Origin: Brachionus manjavacas
Lineage: Eukaryota > Rotifera > Eurotatoria > Ploima > Brachionidae
Length of the DNA stretch: 64,000 nt
NCBI GenBank assembly: GCA_019054805.1
Contig: JAHQIY010000010.1
Span: forward strand, 3,579,501-3,643,500
Direction of reading: 5' to 3'
Shown here in pieces: positions 10,005-18,342 of this stretch. The notes beneath the pieces were generated by a model that was not told the origin of the DNA, did no database searches, and saw only the letters and a program-made list of their open reading frames with translations. Each line of letters begins with the position of its first letter. Position 1 is the stretch's first letter. Made by a program: the position numbers and the translations under genes.

Positions 10005-11085
10005 ATGACTAAGAAAAGTACTTCAACTTCTAAAAAGAATCCACCAAAAAAACACCAAATAAACCTGAGACTGATTCAGAAGCTACTGAAAATGAAGAAG
10101 AAAAGACTGAAAAGACTAAAATAACAAGAAAAACAAAAGCAAAGAATGAAGATACTGAGATGATCGCTATTTTGTACGACATTCCTGATGAAAAGCATCC
10201 ATTTCATAATCTTCATCGTGTTCACTCAAGTGTGCCGATTAATGAAATTACAGACAAAATTGACCGAGAGGATGTAAGCTTAGTTATATTTCGAATTTTA
10301 AAAAGATCATTTTTCTATAAGATAATAAGTTAAAAAAAGGGACAATTGTTAATTTTATTCTGGAACAAAATGGTCAATTTTTGTGGGTAAAAGGCGAAAT
10401 AAGCAACGAATATATTTTCAAAGTTCCTAAAAAAAAAGTAAAAATTAATATTTCGGTTAAAATGAACAGTAATTTTGATTTGATTTTGATAAAATTTTTT
10501 TATAAAAGGCGACAAACTTCATTAAAGAAAATAATAAGGAAATAAAGATTAATGCTGAAAACATAATAACCGAGCAGCTAAAAAAAATGAACGAAAATTT
10601 TGAGAAGATTTTTCTTAAAAATGAAGAAAAATCAAATAAAGCTGAAACATTAGTATCACCTAGACTAAAGAGAAAAATTGATCAAACTCCAGTGGAGCTA
10701 TCATCAGACGAAGATTTAACGAATAAAACATTTTGTTAGTTTCTTCTTAAAAGTTATCTTTAATTTTATTGTTTTATAAGAAAAATTTTAAGGCACCCAA
10801 AAGGACTTTACCCAGGAATTAAAAAATTTGATTCAAGAGAAATTTCCAGAAGAAGCTTCATGAGACAATAACTTTTTATAGGAATAAAGACTTTAAAAAA
10901 TTCATAGAAATTAAAGGTAAACTTAAAAGTCTTTTTGTTCATATTTAAGAAAATAATTTTTTTTAAATTTAGAACGCTTAACAAAATTTGTTCCTAGTGG
11001 AGAAACTTTTGAAAAGGCATTTGAAAAAGCTAGAAATACGTTGAAAACACAGCGTTTAGTAAATTTAAAAGCTAGAAAAACATAA
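10005..11085 (+). pseudogene. Second transposon gene: Lys/Glu-rich protein of unknown function, five exons
   Basis: Proposed exons: 10005-10273, 10330-10437, 10509-10734, 10793-10916 and 10973-11085; introns of 56, 71, 58 and 56 bp with GT-AG ends and consistent phases. The product would be about 279 residues: a Ser/Lys start (MTKKSTSTSKKNPPKK), an acidic/basic stretch (ETDSEATENEEEKTEKTK), EMIAILYDIPDEKHPFHNLH, a central segment KKGTIVNFILEQNGQFLWVK, a charged region likely coiled coil (INAENIITEQLKKMNENFEK), and a C-terminus with FYRNKDFKKFIEIKERLTKF and FEKAFEKARNTLKTQR. One-base frameshifts occur in the A run near 10050 and near 10860. AATAAA follows at 11117. No family recognised; it could be a DNA-binding accessory factor or a captured host gene. 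Lying wholly between the TIRs and divergent to the transposase, it appears to travel with the element. Confidence 0.6.
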
Positions 11086-11284
11086 AACTAATAATCAATT
11101 TTTGAACGAATTATTCAATAAATTTTTGAAATGACTTTTTTTTTGTTTATTTAAGTAAAGTTTAATGGACTAAAAGATAAAGATTTAATTATATATTGAA
11201 AAAAAATTTTTTTCTTTTTATTCTTACAAAATAAAATTAACAACACTTTTTTTGATTTAAAGCGATATTACATGAATCTACCAT

Positions 11285-11619
11285 ATTTTACAATTTTTTA
11301 CAAAATTTTACAATTAAAAAATTCGGATTTTACGTAAATTTACGTTAAAAAAATGTAAATTTTTTTTTTTAAAAATTTTTTTGTTTTTTTGAAATTTTCC
11401 AAAAATTCTAAGAAATTAGTTGAAAATTGGCTTTTTTTTGGCCCTTTTGTTTTTACCAGTTTTTTCGAAAATTATCGTAAATTTTCGTAAAATTGCGTAA
11501 ATTTACCAGTCCTTACAAGTGTAAAATTACGAAAATTTACGTAAAAAGTGGTAAATTTACGTAAATTTACGTAATTTTACGTAAAAAAAGGTAAAAACCC
11601 TAGTGTCAACTCACCACTG
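11285..11619. repeat. Right terminal inverted repeat of the Tc1 element
   Basis: Reverse complement of 8194-8506 with one extra repeat unit around 11535-11560. It ends CCACTG before the TA at 11620-11621. Confidence 0.85.
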
Positions 11620-11661
11620 TATATATGGTTAAAAATGAAAAGTATCATTTGCTAAGCATAA
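11620..11661. repeat. Right half of the 84-bp palindrome
   Basis: Exact reverse complement of 8152-8193. See the left half for interpretation. Confidence 0.75.
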
Positions 11662-11779
11662 TGTCCCCATCCTGCAAGAGAATGGCAACACATTCTGGAA
11701 AAATTTTACAAAACAAAATACAGACAAAATAAAATACAAACAAAAAAAATAACATGACTTATTCTTTCTCTGCTGAGTA

Positions 11780-12219
11780 AATTATTTGATCGATTTCTTC
11801 ATACTAGATAGGCGCTTCGCAAGTAGGGCAATATGAAATTTCCACTATCGACCGGAATACGGTCAGCTCATTCCATAAGCTCCTTTTTGCTCAAAAAAAC
11901 TAGGGGTCTAGAGCACAAACCATTTTCCATAGCCATTAGCTATAGTACCGCCGAATTTTCCGGTCGGAATCTGGTCTTGCTGTTAGCTTCAGCATTTGGT
12001 CTTAATTTTCTTTTCCAGATACCTGTCCCAGATGGTTGTGACGAGGGTTCCCATATCTTTTGTTCTTATTTTCCGCCACCTGCTATTGGCTTTTTGCGAA
12101 GGGAAACAAATGTGTGGGCCACCGATGGAGGAGGCGTATCAGAACCGTTGGCTAGTCTTGCTTTAACGCGTTTAATAAACTCATCGCCTAAGCGCTCTGA
12201 AACGCTTCTCTTTGTACTG
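11780..12219 (-). other. GC-richer 3' region of the Ulp1/ORF1 unit
   Basis: Base composition is as in the two genes upstream. Interrupted minus-strand reading resembles protein: SERLGDEFIKRVKARLANGS and VAHTFVSLRKKPIAGG within 12066-12290, then WEPSSQPSGTGIWKRK, and a Cys-pair motif YCPTCEAPI near 11825. A 132-codon plus-strand ORF (11833-12231) overlaps it. I recognise neither. It is best seen as decayed coding sequence or a long 3' UTR of the element. Confidence 0.35.
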
Positions 12220-13437
12220 TCAAGAACATGAGGTAGTAAATGAATTATCGATTCCTTTAATAGAGAGAAGACCTTTAGAGATAATTTCATGAAAAATTAA
12301 CTTACGAAAGGCATCTATTTGATCCTGTTTAAAGGTTAATTGGGCGCTATGGATAAAATATCGAAAAAAAAGACAAATGAAAATACCACAGTCATACAGG
12401 TTTGTCTGAATTGGAAAAGAAACTTTAGAGAAACACCAGTTTTCTATAATCAGGTTAAGATCCTTTAGTATTAATGTTAAAAATTTGTTTACCTCCTGAT
12501 AATAAGTGTTGCTGTTTATTCCTAGAGAGTCATATAAGATTATTGTTGATTTTGAGAAATCAAGAATTATTAGCCGCCAGTGATTCATAAAGCAAGTTGG
12601 AATAATTATAAAATTGTATTTACTTACTTTATTGAGTTTTAGTCTGTACTTGCCATTTTTAACATATAAAGAGAAAAGAGATGCTGAGAATGAGAAAAAA
12701 CAATTTTCAGAAGTAGAAAGAGAAATAATAAGGTTAAAATAAAAATCAATTATGTTGTCGTTTACCCATTTTGTTTTGTTGAGCGATGATAAATCATGGA
12801 ACGTTAACTTTGTGTTGAATCCTTCTACTGCTAGATTATAGTCATATTCCCAATTTCTTTTTGGTTCAAAAATATCGTTTTGATCAAACATAGGCTGAAA
12901 TTCGGCTGAATTTGTCAAGTTCTTGTTAACTGAAGCTTCGTTTGCTCGGGGTCGTCTAGAGACGATCATAGTTTTGTTGAGTTCTGCTTTCGTTGCTCCT
13001 GATTGACTGGAGTCGATTGAGCCTGTCAAGGCCTTGTTGACTGGGTATTTGGTAATTCTAGATCGACTGGGATCAGTTGAGTTTGTCAAGTTCTTGTTGA
13101 CTGCTGCTTCGGTCGTTTCGGAATGGATGGAGTCGACTGATTTAGCCAAGGTCTTGTTAACTGAAGCTTCGGTTGCTCCGGGTCGACTGGAGTCAGTTGA
13201 GTTTTTCTGAACATTGAAGGCTTCTGCTTTGGTTGCTACGGGTCGATTAGAGACAGCTGAGTCGGTCATAGTCATGTTGACTTTTGCTTTCGTTGCTCCT
13301 GGTCGACTGTAGTGGGTTGAGTTGGTCAAGGCCTTGTTGACTGATACTACGGTCGTTCCTGATCGAACGGAGACAGCTGAGTCGCTCAAATTCTTAAGCG
13401 AAGTTGCGTCGGTTGAGTTGTTCAATGGATTGTTCAC
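12220..13437 (-). CDS. Ulp1-type (C48) cysteine protease with N-terminal 20-residue repeats
   Basis: A 405-residue protein. The C-terminal half (about 205-365) is a ULP1/SENP cysteine protease, the fold that cleaves SUMO or related modifiers: WVNDNIIDFYFNLI, then the catalytic His286 in FMNHWRLIIL, Asp303 in LYDSLG, oxyanion Gln344 in PIQTNLYDCG and nucleophile Cys350. All four key residues are present, so the enzyme may be active. Residues 24-180 are seven or eight imperfect 20-residue repeats around SRPGATEASVNKTLTNSTDS, rich in Ser, Thr and Asn, probably disordered. The ATG at 13437 lies 96 bp after the stop of the ORF1-like gene, and no intron is needed. Mobile elements of several classes carry Ulp1 proteases, and this context suggests an element protein rather than host SENP, but a host gene cannot be excluded. 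Confidence 0.8.
   Translation of the reverse strand: MNNPLNNSTDATSLKNLSDSAVSVRSGTTVVSVNKALTNSTHYSRPGATKAKVNMTMTDSAVSNRPVATKAEAFNVQKNSTDSSRPGATEASVNKTLAKSVDSIHSETTEAAVNKNLTNSTDPSRSRITKYPVNKALTGSIDSSQSGATKAELNKTMIVSRRPRANEASVNKNLTNSAEFQPMFDQNDIFEPKRNWEYDYNLAVEGFNTKLTFHDLSSLNKTKWVNDNIIDFYFNLIISLSTSENCFFSFSASLFSLYVKNGKYRLKLNKVSKYNFIIIPTCFMNHWRLIILDFSKSTIILYDSLGINSNTYYQEVNKFLTLILKDLNLIIENWCFSKVSFPIQTNLYDCGIFICLFFRYFIHSAQLTFKQDQIDAFRKLIFHEIISKGLLSIKGIDNSFTTSCS
12898..13368 (-). repeat. 60-bp tandem repeat within the Ulp1 gene
   Basis: Seven to eight in-frame copies of a 60-bp unit encode the SRPGAT...VNK...TNSTDS repeats. Recurring blocks on the plus strand are GTTGACT, CTTCGGT and GGTCGACTGGAGT. 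Copies differ by substitutions at most positions, and one is about three codons short (near residues 144-160), so the array is old compared with the satellite at the right. Confidence 0.8.
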
Positions 13438-13533
13438 CGTTTTTTTGATTGTTTCGGACCTGTTTTGTTCTACAGATTAATCGAGATCAAATGAGGCAAT
13501 GATCTCTTTTGTTTGCAGCTTACAGAACAAATG

Positions 13534-14385
13534 TCAGTGATGTTGATCAATGGACTGTGGCTTGGTTAGATGGTTAGTAACAATTTGGTTGGTTGACGGT
13601 TCAGCTCTTATGCTGGTTTTGTAAAAGCGCTTTGTTTTTTTATCAATCTTGGTCTTCTCGCCATTGCGCACACGCCACTCAAAAGGACTATCCGCAGGTA
13701 GTTTACTGTTTAATTCGACGCATGCGTTGTGTTCAAGTTTGAGGCCGAGGCGTTCACTGAGCGTCAGGTCGGGCGCCACTTGTACACCGACAAATCGCTC
13801 ATGAGTTTTGAGTGCACGTGTTGATTTAAGTGCAATCTCGCGGGTGCTGGGGCTGTCAAACTCGACAAGGACCGGTGGAGGGCGGGTCTGGTTCGAGTTC
13901 TTAGCAGCAAATTTTACTATTCGCTTGACCTGACACGAGTTCACACTCAAGACATCAACTAAGTCATTGACTTGCCCGTCAGCTTGCTTGTCATTGTCGT
14001 ACTTGAGGCCGAAAATCATGATGTTATTCGCTCTTTTCTCTTTCTCCCGTATAAATTTACTGTTCGCAAGAGGGTGATTGATCTCAAAGTCCGAACTTTT
14101 GGTGTTCAATCCGCGCTTTAGCACTTCGGCCAAAGTGATGTTCTTAGCAGTATCTTCTGCTGTTTTCATGATGTTGTCTTCAAGATCGTTTTTAAGAGAC
14201 GATGAAGACATTGTCAGTTCCTCTCGTAGCGCCGTTATGGTGTTTTGTTGAACCTTGTTCATATTCTTCAGCTCGTTGATGGTAGTTTCGTTATTGGAGC
14301 ACATTGTTTTTAGGCTCTCAACCTCGCTCTTTAATCCCAAAACCTCTTCTGCTAGCCTCTTAATCCAGTCACGATGATCTTTCAC
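13534..14385 (-). CDS. LINE ORF1-like RNA-binding protein
   Basis: A 283-residue protein resembling the first-ORF proteins of non-LTR retrotransposons, which coat element RNA. Residues about 10-95 form a coiled coil (WIKRLAEEVLGLKSEVESLK onward). Residues about 115-205 look like an RRM-like fold (RANNIMIFGLKYDND, later PPPVLVEFDSPSTREIALKS), followed by a helical tail with VQVAPDLTLSERLGLKLEHN, a common end segment of this family. The frame stays open upstream of the ATG at 14385 (THPFELLKSKKWPSITGAPQ) to about 14460 without another ATG, so the real start may lie in an upstream exon or the element may be 5'-truncated. It precedes the Ulp1 gene on the same strand. No RT ORF follows. Confidence 0.75.
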   Translation of the reverse strand: MKDHRDWIKRLAEEVLGLKSEVESLKTMCSNNETTINELKNMNKVQQNTITALREELTMSSSSLKNDLEDNIMKTAEDTAKNITLAEVLKRGLNTKSSDFEINHPLANSKFIREKEKRANNIMIFGLKYDNDKQADGQVNDLVDVLSVNSCQVKRIVKFAAKNSNQTRPPPVLVEFDSPSTREIALKSTRALKTHERFVGVQVAPDLTLSERLGLKLEHNACVELNSKLPADSPFEWRVRNGEKTKIDKKTKRFYKTSIRAEPSTNQIVTNHLTKPQSIDQHH

Positions 14386-14559
14386 GTATTGCTGTGGCGC
14401 TCCAGTTATTGATGGCCATTTTTTCGATTTTAATAACTCGAACGGGTGAGTATTCGAAATGTTGGCAGTTATTATTTTAAATTTATGATAATTTCAAAAA
14501 TAATTCGAGATTCAAAATTTCAAAAACAATCCAATGTCATTTCTGTTTCACGTAATTTC

Positions 14560-14655
14560 TGTTTAGTAAATTCACGTAAAATTACGTAATTTTACCAAAT
14601 TTTACTTAAGTAAATTTTAAAACACAAAACACAAATGTCAAATCACTATAGTACT
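14560..14655. repeat. Solo terminal-repeat fragment related to the Tc1 element
   Basis: Contains ACGTAAAATTACGTAATTTT-type words and ends AATGTCAAATCACTATAGTA, whose complement (TATAGTGATTTGACAT) matches the start of the Tc1 TIR. It is a diverged relative, bounding the Ulp1/ORF1 unit on the right as the intact element bounds it on the left. Confidence 0.55.
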
Positions 14656-15110
14656 TTGATCATGCGTTAGTCCATTTATCCCATTTGAATCAATGAATAA
14701 AAAAATTATGAATTTGATGAAAACAGAATACAAGTGACCTTTCCAACTTATACTACTTACATGAATGACTCGAACAAATCGAAAAAAATAGCACTATTGA
14801 AGTGTGCATCTTTTGACACATTTGGCTTTGGAATCAAAAGACAGTTTCATAGAAGATTCCATAAGTGATGATTTAGAAATTTATCAAAATTTCTATATTT
14901 TGGTATGCATAATAAGCAAACTAAATTACATTTGAAATTCTAAATTATTTAAAAAATATAATTTTAGATTTTATAAATAATTAGACAAATTAGATTCTTA
15001 TTTTTTAAAATCAAGTATTTTTGCTGAAATTTTTCCTGACAAAAATATTCAACTGAGATTATAATTATTCTAAAGGAGAAAGTTTTAATAATAAATATTC
15101 TATTTTTTAA
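14656..15110. other. Non-coding spacer
   Basis: No gene, RNA or repeat recognised; A/T-rich with some less biased sequence at 14690-14870. Confidence 0.4.
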
Positions 15111-15112
15111 TA

Positions 15113-15283
15113 GGGGTTGTGAAGTTCATTTTAATTCGATCGTTTAATATCTAATTAAAAACGTTTTTTTTTCATTTTAATTCGATCATTTCAATTCAGA
15201 AAAACTTGAATAACTTTTTTACTAAAAGAGATAATTTAGTTCGATAATTGAAACGATCGAATTGAAATGAACTTCACAACCCC
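15113..15283. mobile_element. Compact palindromic MITE of the GTGAAGTTC family, TA target duplication
   Basis: Begins GGGGTTGTGAAGTTCATTTT and ends with its complement, flanked by TA at 15111-15112 and 15284-15285. At 171 bp it is mostly two arms with a short centre that itself repeats TTCATTTTAATTCGATCAT and ACTAAAAGAGATAATTTAG. Same family as the inverted arms at 1366-2204. Non-coding; TA duplication suggests mobilisation by a Tc1/mariner-type transposase. Confidence 0.8.
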
Positions 15284-15488
15284 TATTTAATTGAATAATC
15301 TATTATTTGGAATTTTATATTTCGATTTGACATTAAGCCTAAATTTAAAAATATATAAAAAAAGTATAAAAAAATTTTAAATTTTTCATTTTTAAATTTA
15401 ATTTATTTTATACCATTATAAATAGAATTCAATTTCTTGAAAACTAATAAGTCGATTTTATAATCGAATGAGAATAAAAGTCGACTAT
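15284..15488. other. 3' flank of the AAA-ATPase-like gene
   Basis: A/T-rich sequence directly downstream of the minus-strand ORF. No clear AATAAA on the minus strand close to the stop codon stands out. Confidence 0.3.
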
Positions 15489-17507
15489 TTAATCGATAAT
15501 TGGAAATAGATTTTCAGCTTTAGACATAATCTCTACTTTTTTGTCTTTTGACACATTAATTCCAAGAGATTTAATAATTTTGAGATCATGGTATTCTTTA
15601 AAAAGAGGATGATATTTTTTTGTTTGACTTAGAGCTTCATTTGCTGAACCATCAAACTTAAGCTCAATTATCATGCCTAACTTTGCTTTGTTATTAATCA
15701 TCATAATATCGGCCCTTGCCTGTTTTTTGTACCATACTTCCGTACCAAATTTGGATAGGCTTTTTGTCTGCAACGCTACATAACTTATTGCTGAATGAAC
15801 TATATCTTCATTTCCATGTACACCTGCTGCCTCTATTTCTTGTTTTATGTTGATAAATTTGGGAAAAGCTGAAAATAATTTCTCCAAAGATTGTTTTAGT
15901 TCATTTGTTTCCTGATTATTTAAAATTTTTACCAATTCATCTGTTACATTAGTAAATAGCTTCGTGTCTATACTATACACTTGTTCATAGTAGGAAACTA
16001 GTTTTTTTTCTAATTCAGATTTTACTTCTTGATTAGGCAATTTTATACAAGATGCTATTGATCCATATTTCTGTTCTCCTGTTAATGTTAGGTACCCTGC
16101 TGCAAAAATATATCTAAAAAACAAATCTACAGTCTCCTTTTTTATCCTGTAATTGTCTCCTTTATCAAGCAATTCTTTTAGCGTAATAAAATTATCTTTA
16201 CTGAATTTTAAATCTTCTAATTTTACTATTGTGGGGTCATTATTCTGACTAAAATCATCCTGATTAAGCAGTGATTGAACTTTTGCCTTGATTGCGTCGA
16301 TCTTAAAGAGATCTTTGATAAAATCAATATTGCCAGTTTCTTCCCAGTAATTTCTTATTACTTTAGTTGATAAAAAATTCACTATAGCCCAAGGGTTAAA
16401 TATTTTCAAAGATTTGTCTATGTTTACTCTATAACCATCATACCAACTTTGAGCTTTATGCTGTTCTTCTTCCGCTATTTTATACTCATCAAAAAGATAT
16501 TTTATATCCTCTTCAGTAAAACCATAATATCTTGCAAAATGATTATTTAAAAAATTGTATTCTACTATATTATTTAAATCAGAAAATAGACTAGATTTAG
16601 CTATTCTAAATACTCCTGTAATTAGCCCTTTTGCTAAATGCTCATTTCCTTTAAATGTAATGCCCATCATTGTTCTAAAAAGCATTAAAGTATTGTCTAG
16701 ACCTTCTTCAGAAAATTGTTTACTTTGTAGGATATTATTAATTGGTGCATCATATTCATCCATTAAAATAAATGCCTTCTTGCAAAAATGAGTATGCAGT
16801 TGTTCCGATAAAAAATTCAAACTATTCTGAAGGTCAAGATCTGTTGCTTCTTGTCCATTGTTATTAAATAGCCTTTTAAATTGCCTTAGAGAATCTGCTG
16901 CTTCTTCTCTTTGTGAGCGAGTTACTTCGTTATTCATTGATTTATTATCGAGTATATCAATCATGTATCCATGCTGTTTATAAGTTTTATTTATTGCAAG
17001 CTTTAATTTATCTTTTACTTCTTGATAAGAAGAACCCTTAGCATTTTTAAAATCAACAGATATAACTGGATATTCGCCTTGATACTGATTGTACTTGTTT
17101 TTGAAATCTTTATCTTGTGCTATTTTCAAGGGCGCCTCTAAATTATCGAGGCTTGACGTACCTTGGAAGAGTTCGTAATTTCTAGTTTTGGTTTTATCTG
17201 AATATTTTTTTCCTTGATGATCAACTTCGATTTCTATAAAAGTCTTTATCATATCCATGTTAATAGATTTACCCCACCTTCTTGGACACGTTATTAGTAA
17301 TACTTCAGCTGGATTCTCTATAAACTCTCTGATAAGTAGACTTTTATCAATAAATATAGTACTTTCTTCTACTAATTTCTTAAATGTGTTTACACCTATT
17401 GCAGTTTTAGGTTCTGTTAAAACCTTCTTTCTGCCAGGAGAGGAAAACGTAGAACTGTTTGTGCATTCTGTATGGAGTCTTTTTGATGTAGCTGGCGTAT
17501 TGAACAT
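15489..17507 (-). CDS. AAA-ATPase-like / PD-(D/E)XK nuclease-like protein (bacterial-type family)
   Basis: A single intact 672-codon ORF. After a short Ser-rich leader it shows the AAA-ATPase-like fold of a family best known from bacteria: FKKLVEESTIFIDKSLLIRE, a Walker A variant CPRRWGKS (about 75-81), Walker B FILMDEYDAPI (about 247-255), then LAKGLITGVFRIAKSSLFSD, WYDGYRV and FNPWAIVNFL. The C-terminus is a PD-(D/E)XK nuclease-like domain with Asp600 (ARADIMM), Glu615-Leu-Lys617 (MIIELKF) and a Gln after ALS (628). Family members are usually 500-600 residues, and the extra length is mainly the leader and a loop near 180-230. Function is not established; roles in mobile elements or host-symbiont conflict have been supposed. 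There is no intron, whereas the animal gene and the transposon genes here are intron-rich, consistent with transfer from a bacterium or carriage by an element. Base composition matches the surroundings. Confidence 0.85.
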   Translation of the reverse strand: MFNTPATSKRLHTECTNSSTFSSPGRKKVLTEPKTAIGVNTFKKLVEESTIFIDKSLLIREFIENPAEVLLITCPRRWGKSINMDMIKTFIEIEVDHQGKKYSDKTKTRNYELFQGTSSLDNLEAPLKIAQDKDFKNKYNQYQGEYPVISVDFKNAKGSSYQEVKDKLKLAINKTYKQHGYMIDILDNKSMNNEVTRSQREEAADSLRQFKRLFNNNGQEATDLDLQNSLNFLSEQLHTHFCKKAFILMDEYDAPINNILQSKQFSEEGLDNTLMLFRTMMGITFKGNEHLAKGLITGVFRIAKSSLFSDLNNIVEYNFLNNHFARYYGFTEEDIKYLFDEYKIAEEEQHKAQSWYDGYRVNIDKSLKIFNPWAIVNFLSTKVIRNYWEETGNIDFIKDLFKIDAIKAKVQSLLNQDDFSQNNDPTIVKLEDLKFSKDNFITLKELLDKGDNYRIKKETVDLFFRYIFAAGYLTLTGEQKYGSIASCIKLPNQEVKSELEKKLVSYYEQVYSIDTKLFTNVTDELVKILNNQETNELKQSLEKLFSAFPKFINIKQEIEAAGVHGNEDIVHSAISYVALQTKSLSKFGTEVWYKKQARADIMMINNKAKLGMIIELKFDGSANEALSQTKKYHPLFKEYHDLKIIKSLGINVSKDKKVEIMSKAENLFPIID

Positions 17508-17625
17508 TTTTTCGATACTTAATTAATTTTTAAATCTTCAACCCAATAGTTTGATTAAAATATTTGAATTTAAAATTCAGTCTCTCAATTTTTACTTTAT
17601 AATTATATTATTTATTTGTCAAAAT

Positions 17626-18342
17626 GGTTAAATTTTTTGTGTTTGAATTACAAAATGTATTCAATGTTAAAAAAGTGCGATGTTTCAAATTAATTTTTCA
17701 GTCTCAAATAAAAAAATAATTTTAAGTTAATATTGCAAGCATTTTCAAATTTGAAATTAAACTCTTTAGTGAAATAGAATAAGTTTAATTTTTTTTTAAA
17801 TCTGGAAAAATTGAAAATTCTTTTTTAATATTTAAATAATTCATTTATTTATTTTTTCCTGAGCAAATGCTCATTCAGACTAGAAACATGTGAAAAAACT
17901 AAAAATATAATTAAATAATATAAAATTTAATAAATAAAAAGAATAAAAATGAGCATAATAAGAAAAAAAATAGATAAAGAATTCATTTTGATTAGATTTT
18001 ATATTCAATCATTAAAAACTGGATCTAGTCGGATAGGTGAGCCATAGTTCAACTATTAGTTCACCAAATTTTTATTCAAAATAGAATTAGACGAAAATTT
18101 TAAATTTATGCGAACAAATTGAATAAAGCTCAAAATTTAATAGAATGCCTAAGGTTTAAGGAACATCATTTCACAAACCTAAAGTAAAAATTTATAAAAA
18201 AAATACCAAGTTTTTCATGCTTGCAATATTAACTTAAAATTATTTTTATTTGAAACTGAAAAAAATATTTGAAACATCGTAATTTTTTAATGTTATTTCA
18301 AGATTGGATACATTTTGTAATTCAAACACAAAAAATTAAACC
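17626..18342. mobile_element. Inverted-repeat (foldback/MITE) element upstream of the AAA-ATPase gene
   Basis: The first 110 bp or so (GGTTAAATTTTTTGTGTTTG through AATATTGCAAGCAT) recur inverted at about 18217-18342, with moderate divergence. The inside is A/T-rich and non-coding. No clear target duplication could be read. Its left arm begins 120 bp upstream of the AAA-ATPase start codon. Confidence 0.65.

Larger units (their letters stand above)
8194..11619. mobile_element. Tc1/mariner-type DNA transposon with two intron-bearing genes
   Basis: The element begins CAGTGGTGATTTGACAC and ends with its complement, bordered by TA on both sides (8192-8193 and 11620-11621), the Tc1/mariner target duplication. 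Its terminal inverted repeats run over 300 bp and are built of CGTAAAATTACGTAAATTT-like motifs. Inside are a minus-strand DD34E transposase (8618-9679) and a divergently transcribed plus-strand gene (10005-11085), each with five exons and four short introns. Most Tc1/mariner elements are 1-2 kb with one transposase ORF, so length, TIR size, gene count and intron number are all unusual. Both genes carry small frameshifts, so this copy is probably inactive, though recent. Confidence 0.88.
11780..14460 (-). mobile_element. Retroelement-like unit: LINE ORF1-type protein plus Ulp1 protease
   Basis: A minus-strand stretch of clearly higher GC than its surroundings, holding an ORF1-like gene (13534-14385) and, 96 bp downstream, a Ulp1-type protease gene (12220-13437). 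The shared strand, close spacing and composition suggest one bicistronic element. No reverse transcriptase is seen in the window next to it, so it is either a truncated element, a non-autonomous one, or a type not using its own RT. Exact ends are unknown: the left limit is somewhere between 11662 and 11830 and the right limit near 14460, where composition falls back to A/T-rich. Confidence 0.5.

Noticed and set aside
8194..11619. Polinton/Maverick or other large DNA element containing both the Tc1 genes and the Ulp1 protease
   Set aside because: The CAGTGG ends with TA duplications close the Tc1 element at 11619, before the Ulp1 unit, and no polymerase B, integrase or capsid genes are seen.
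11833..12231. 132-codon plus-strand ORF
   Set aside because: It lies antisense to the 3' part of the Ulp1/ORF1 unit, whose GC-rich sequence leaves several frames open, and it resembles no protein family.
15489..17507. Bacterial contamination of the contig
   Set aside because: The gene is flanked on both sides by the same AT-rich, MITE-bearing DNA as the rest of the window, with no other bacterial genes or ribosome-binding sites, and its composition matches the locus. Coverage would be needed to be certain.
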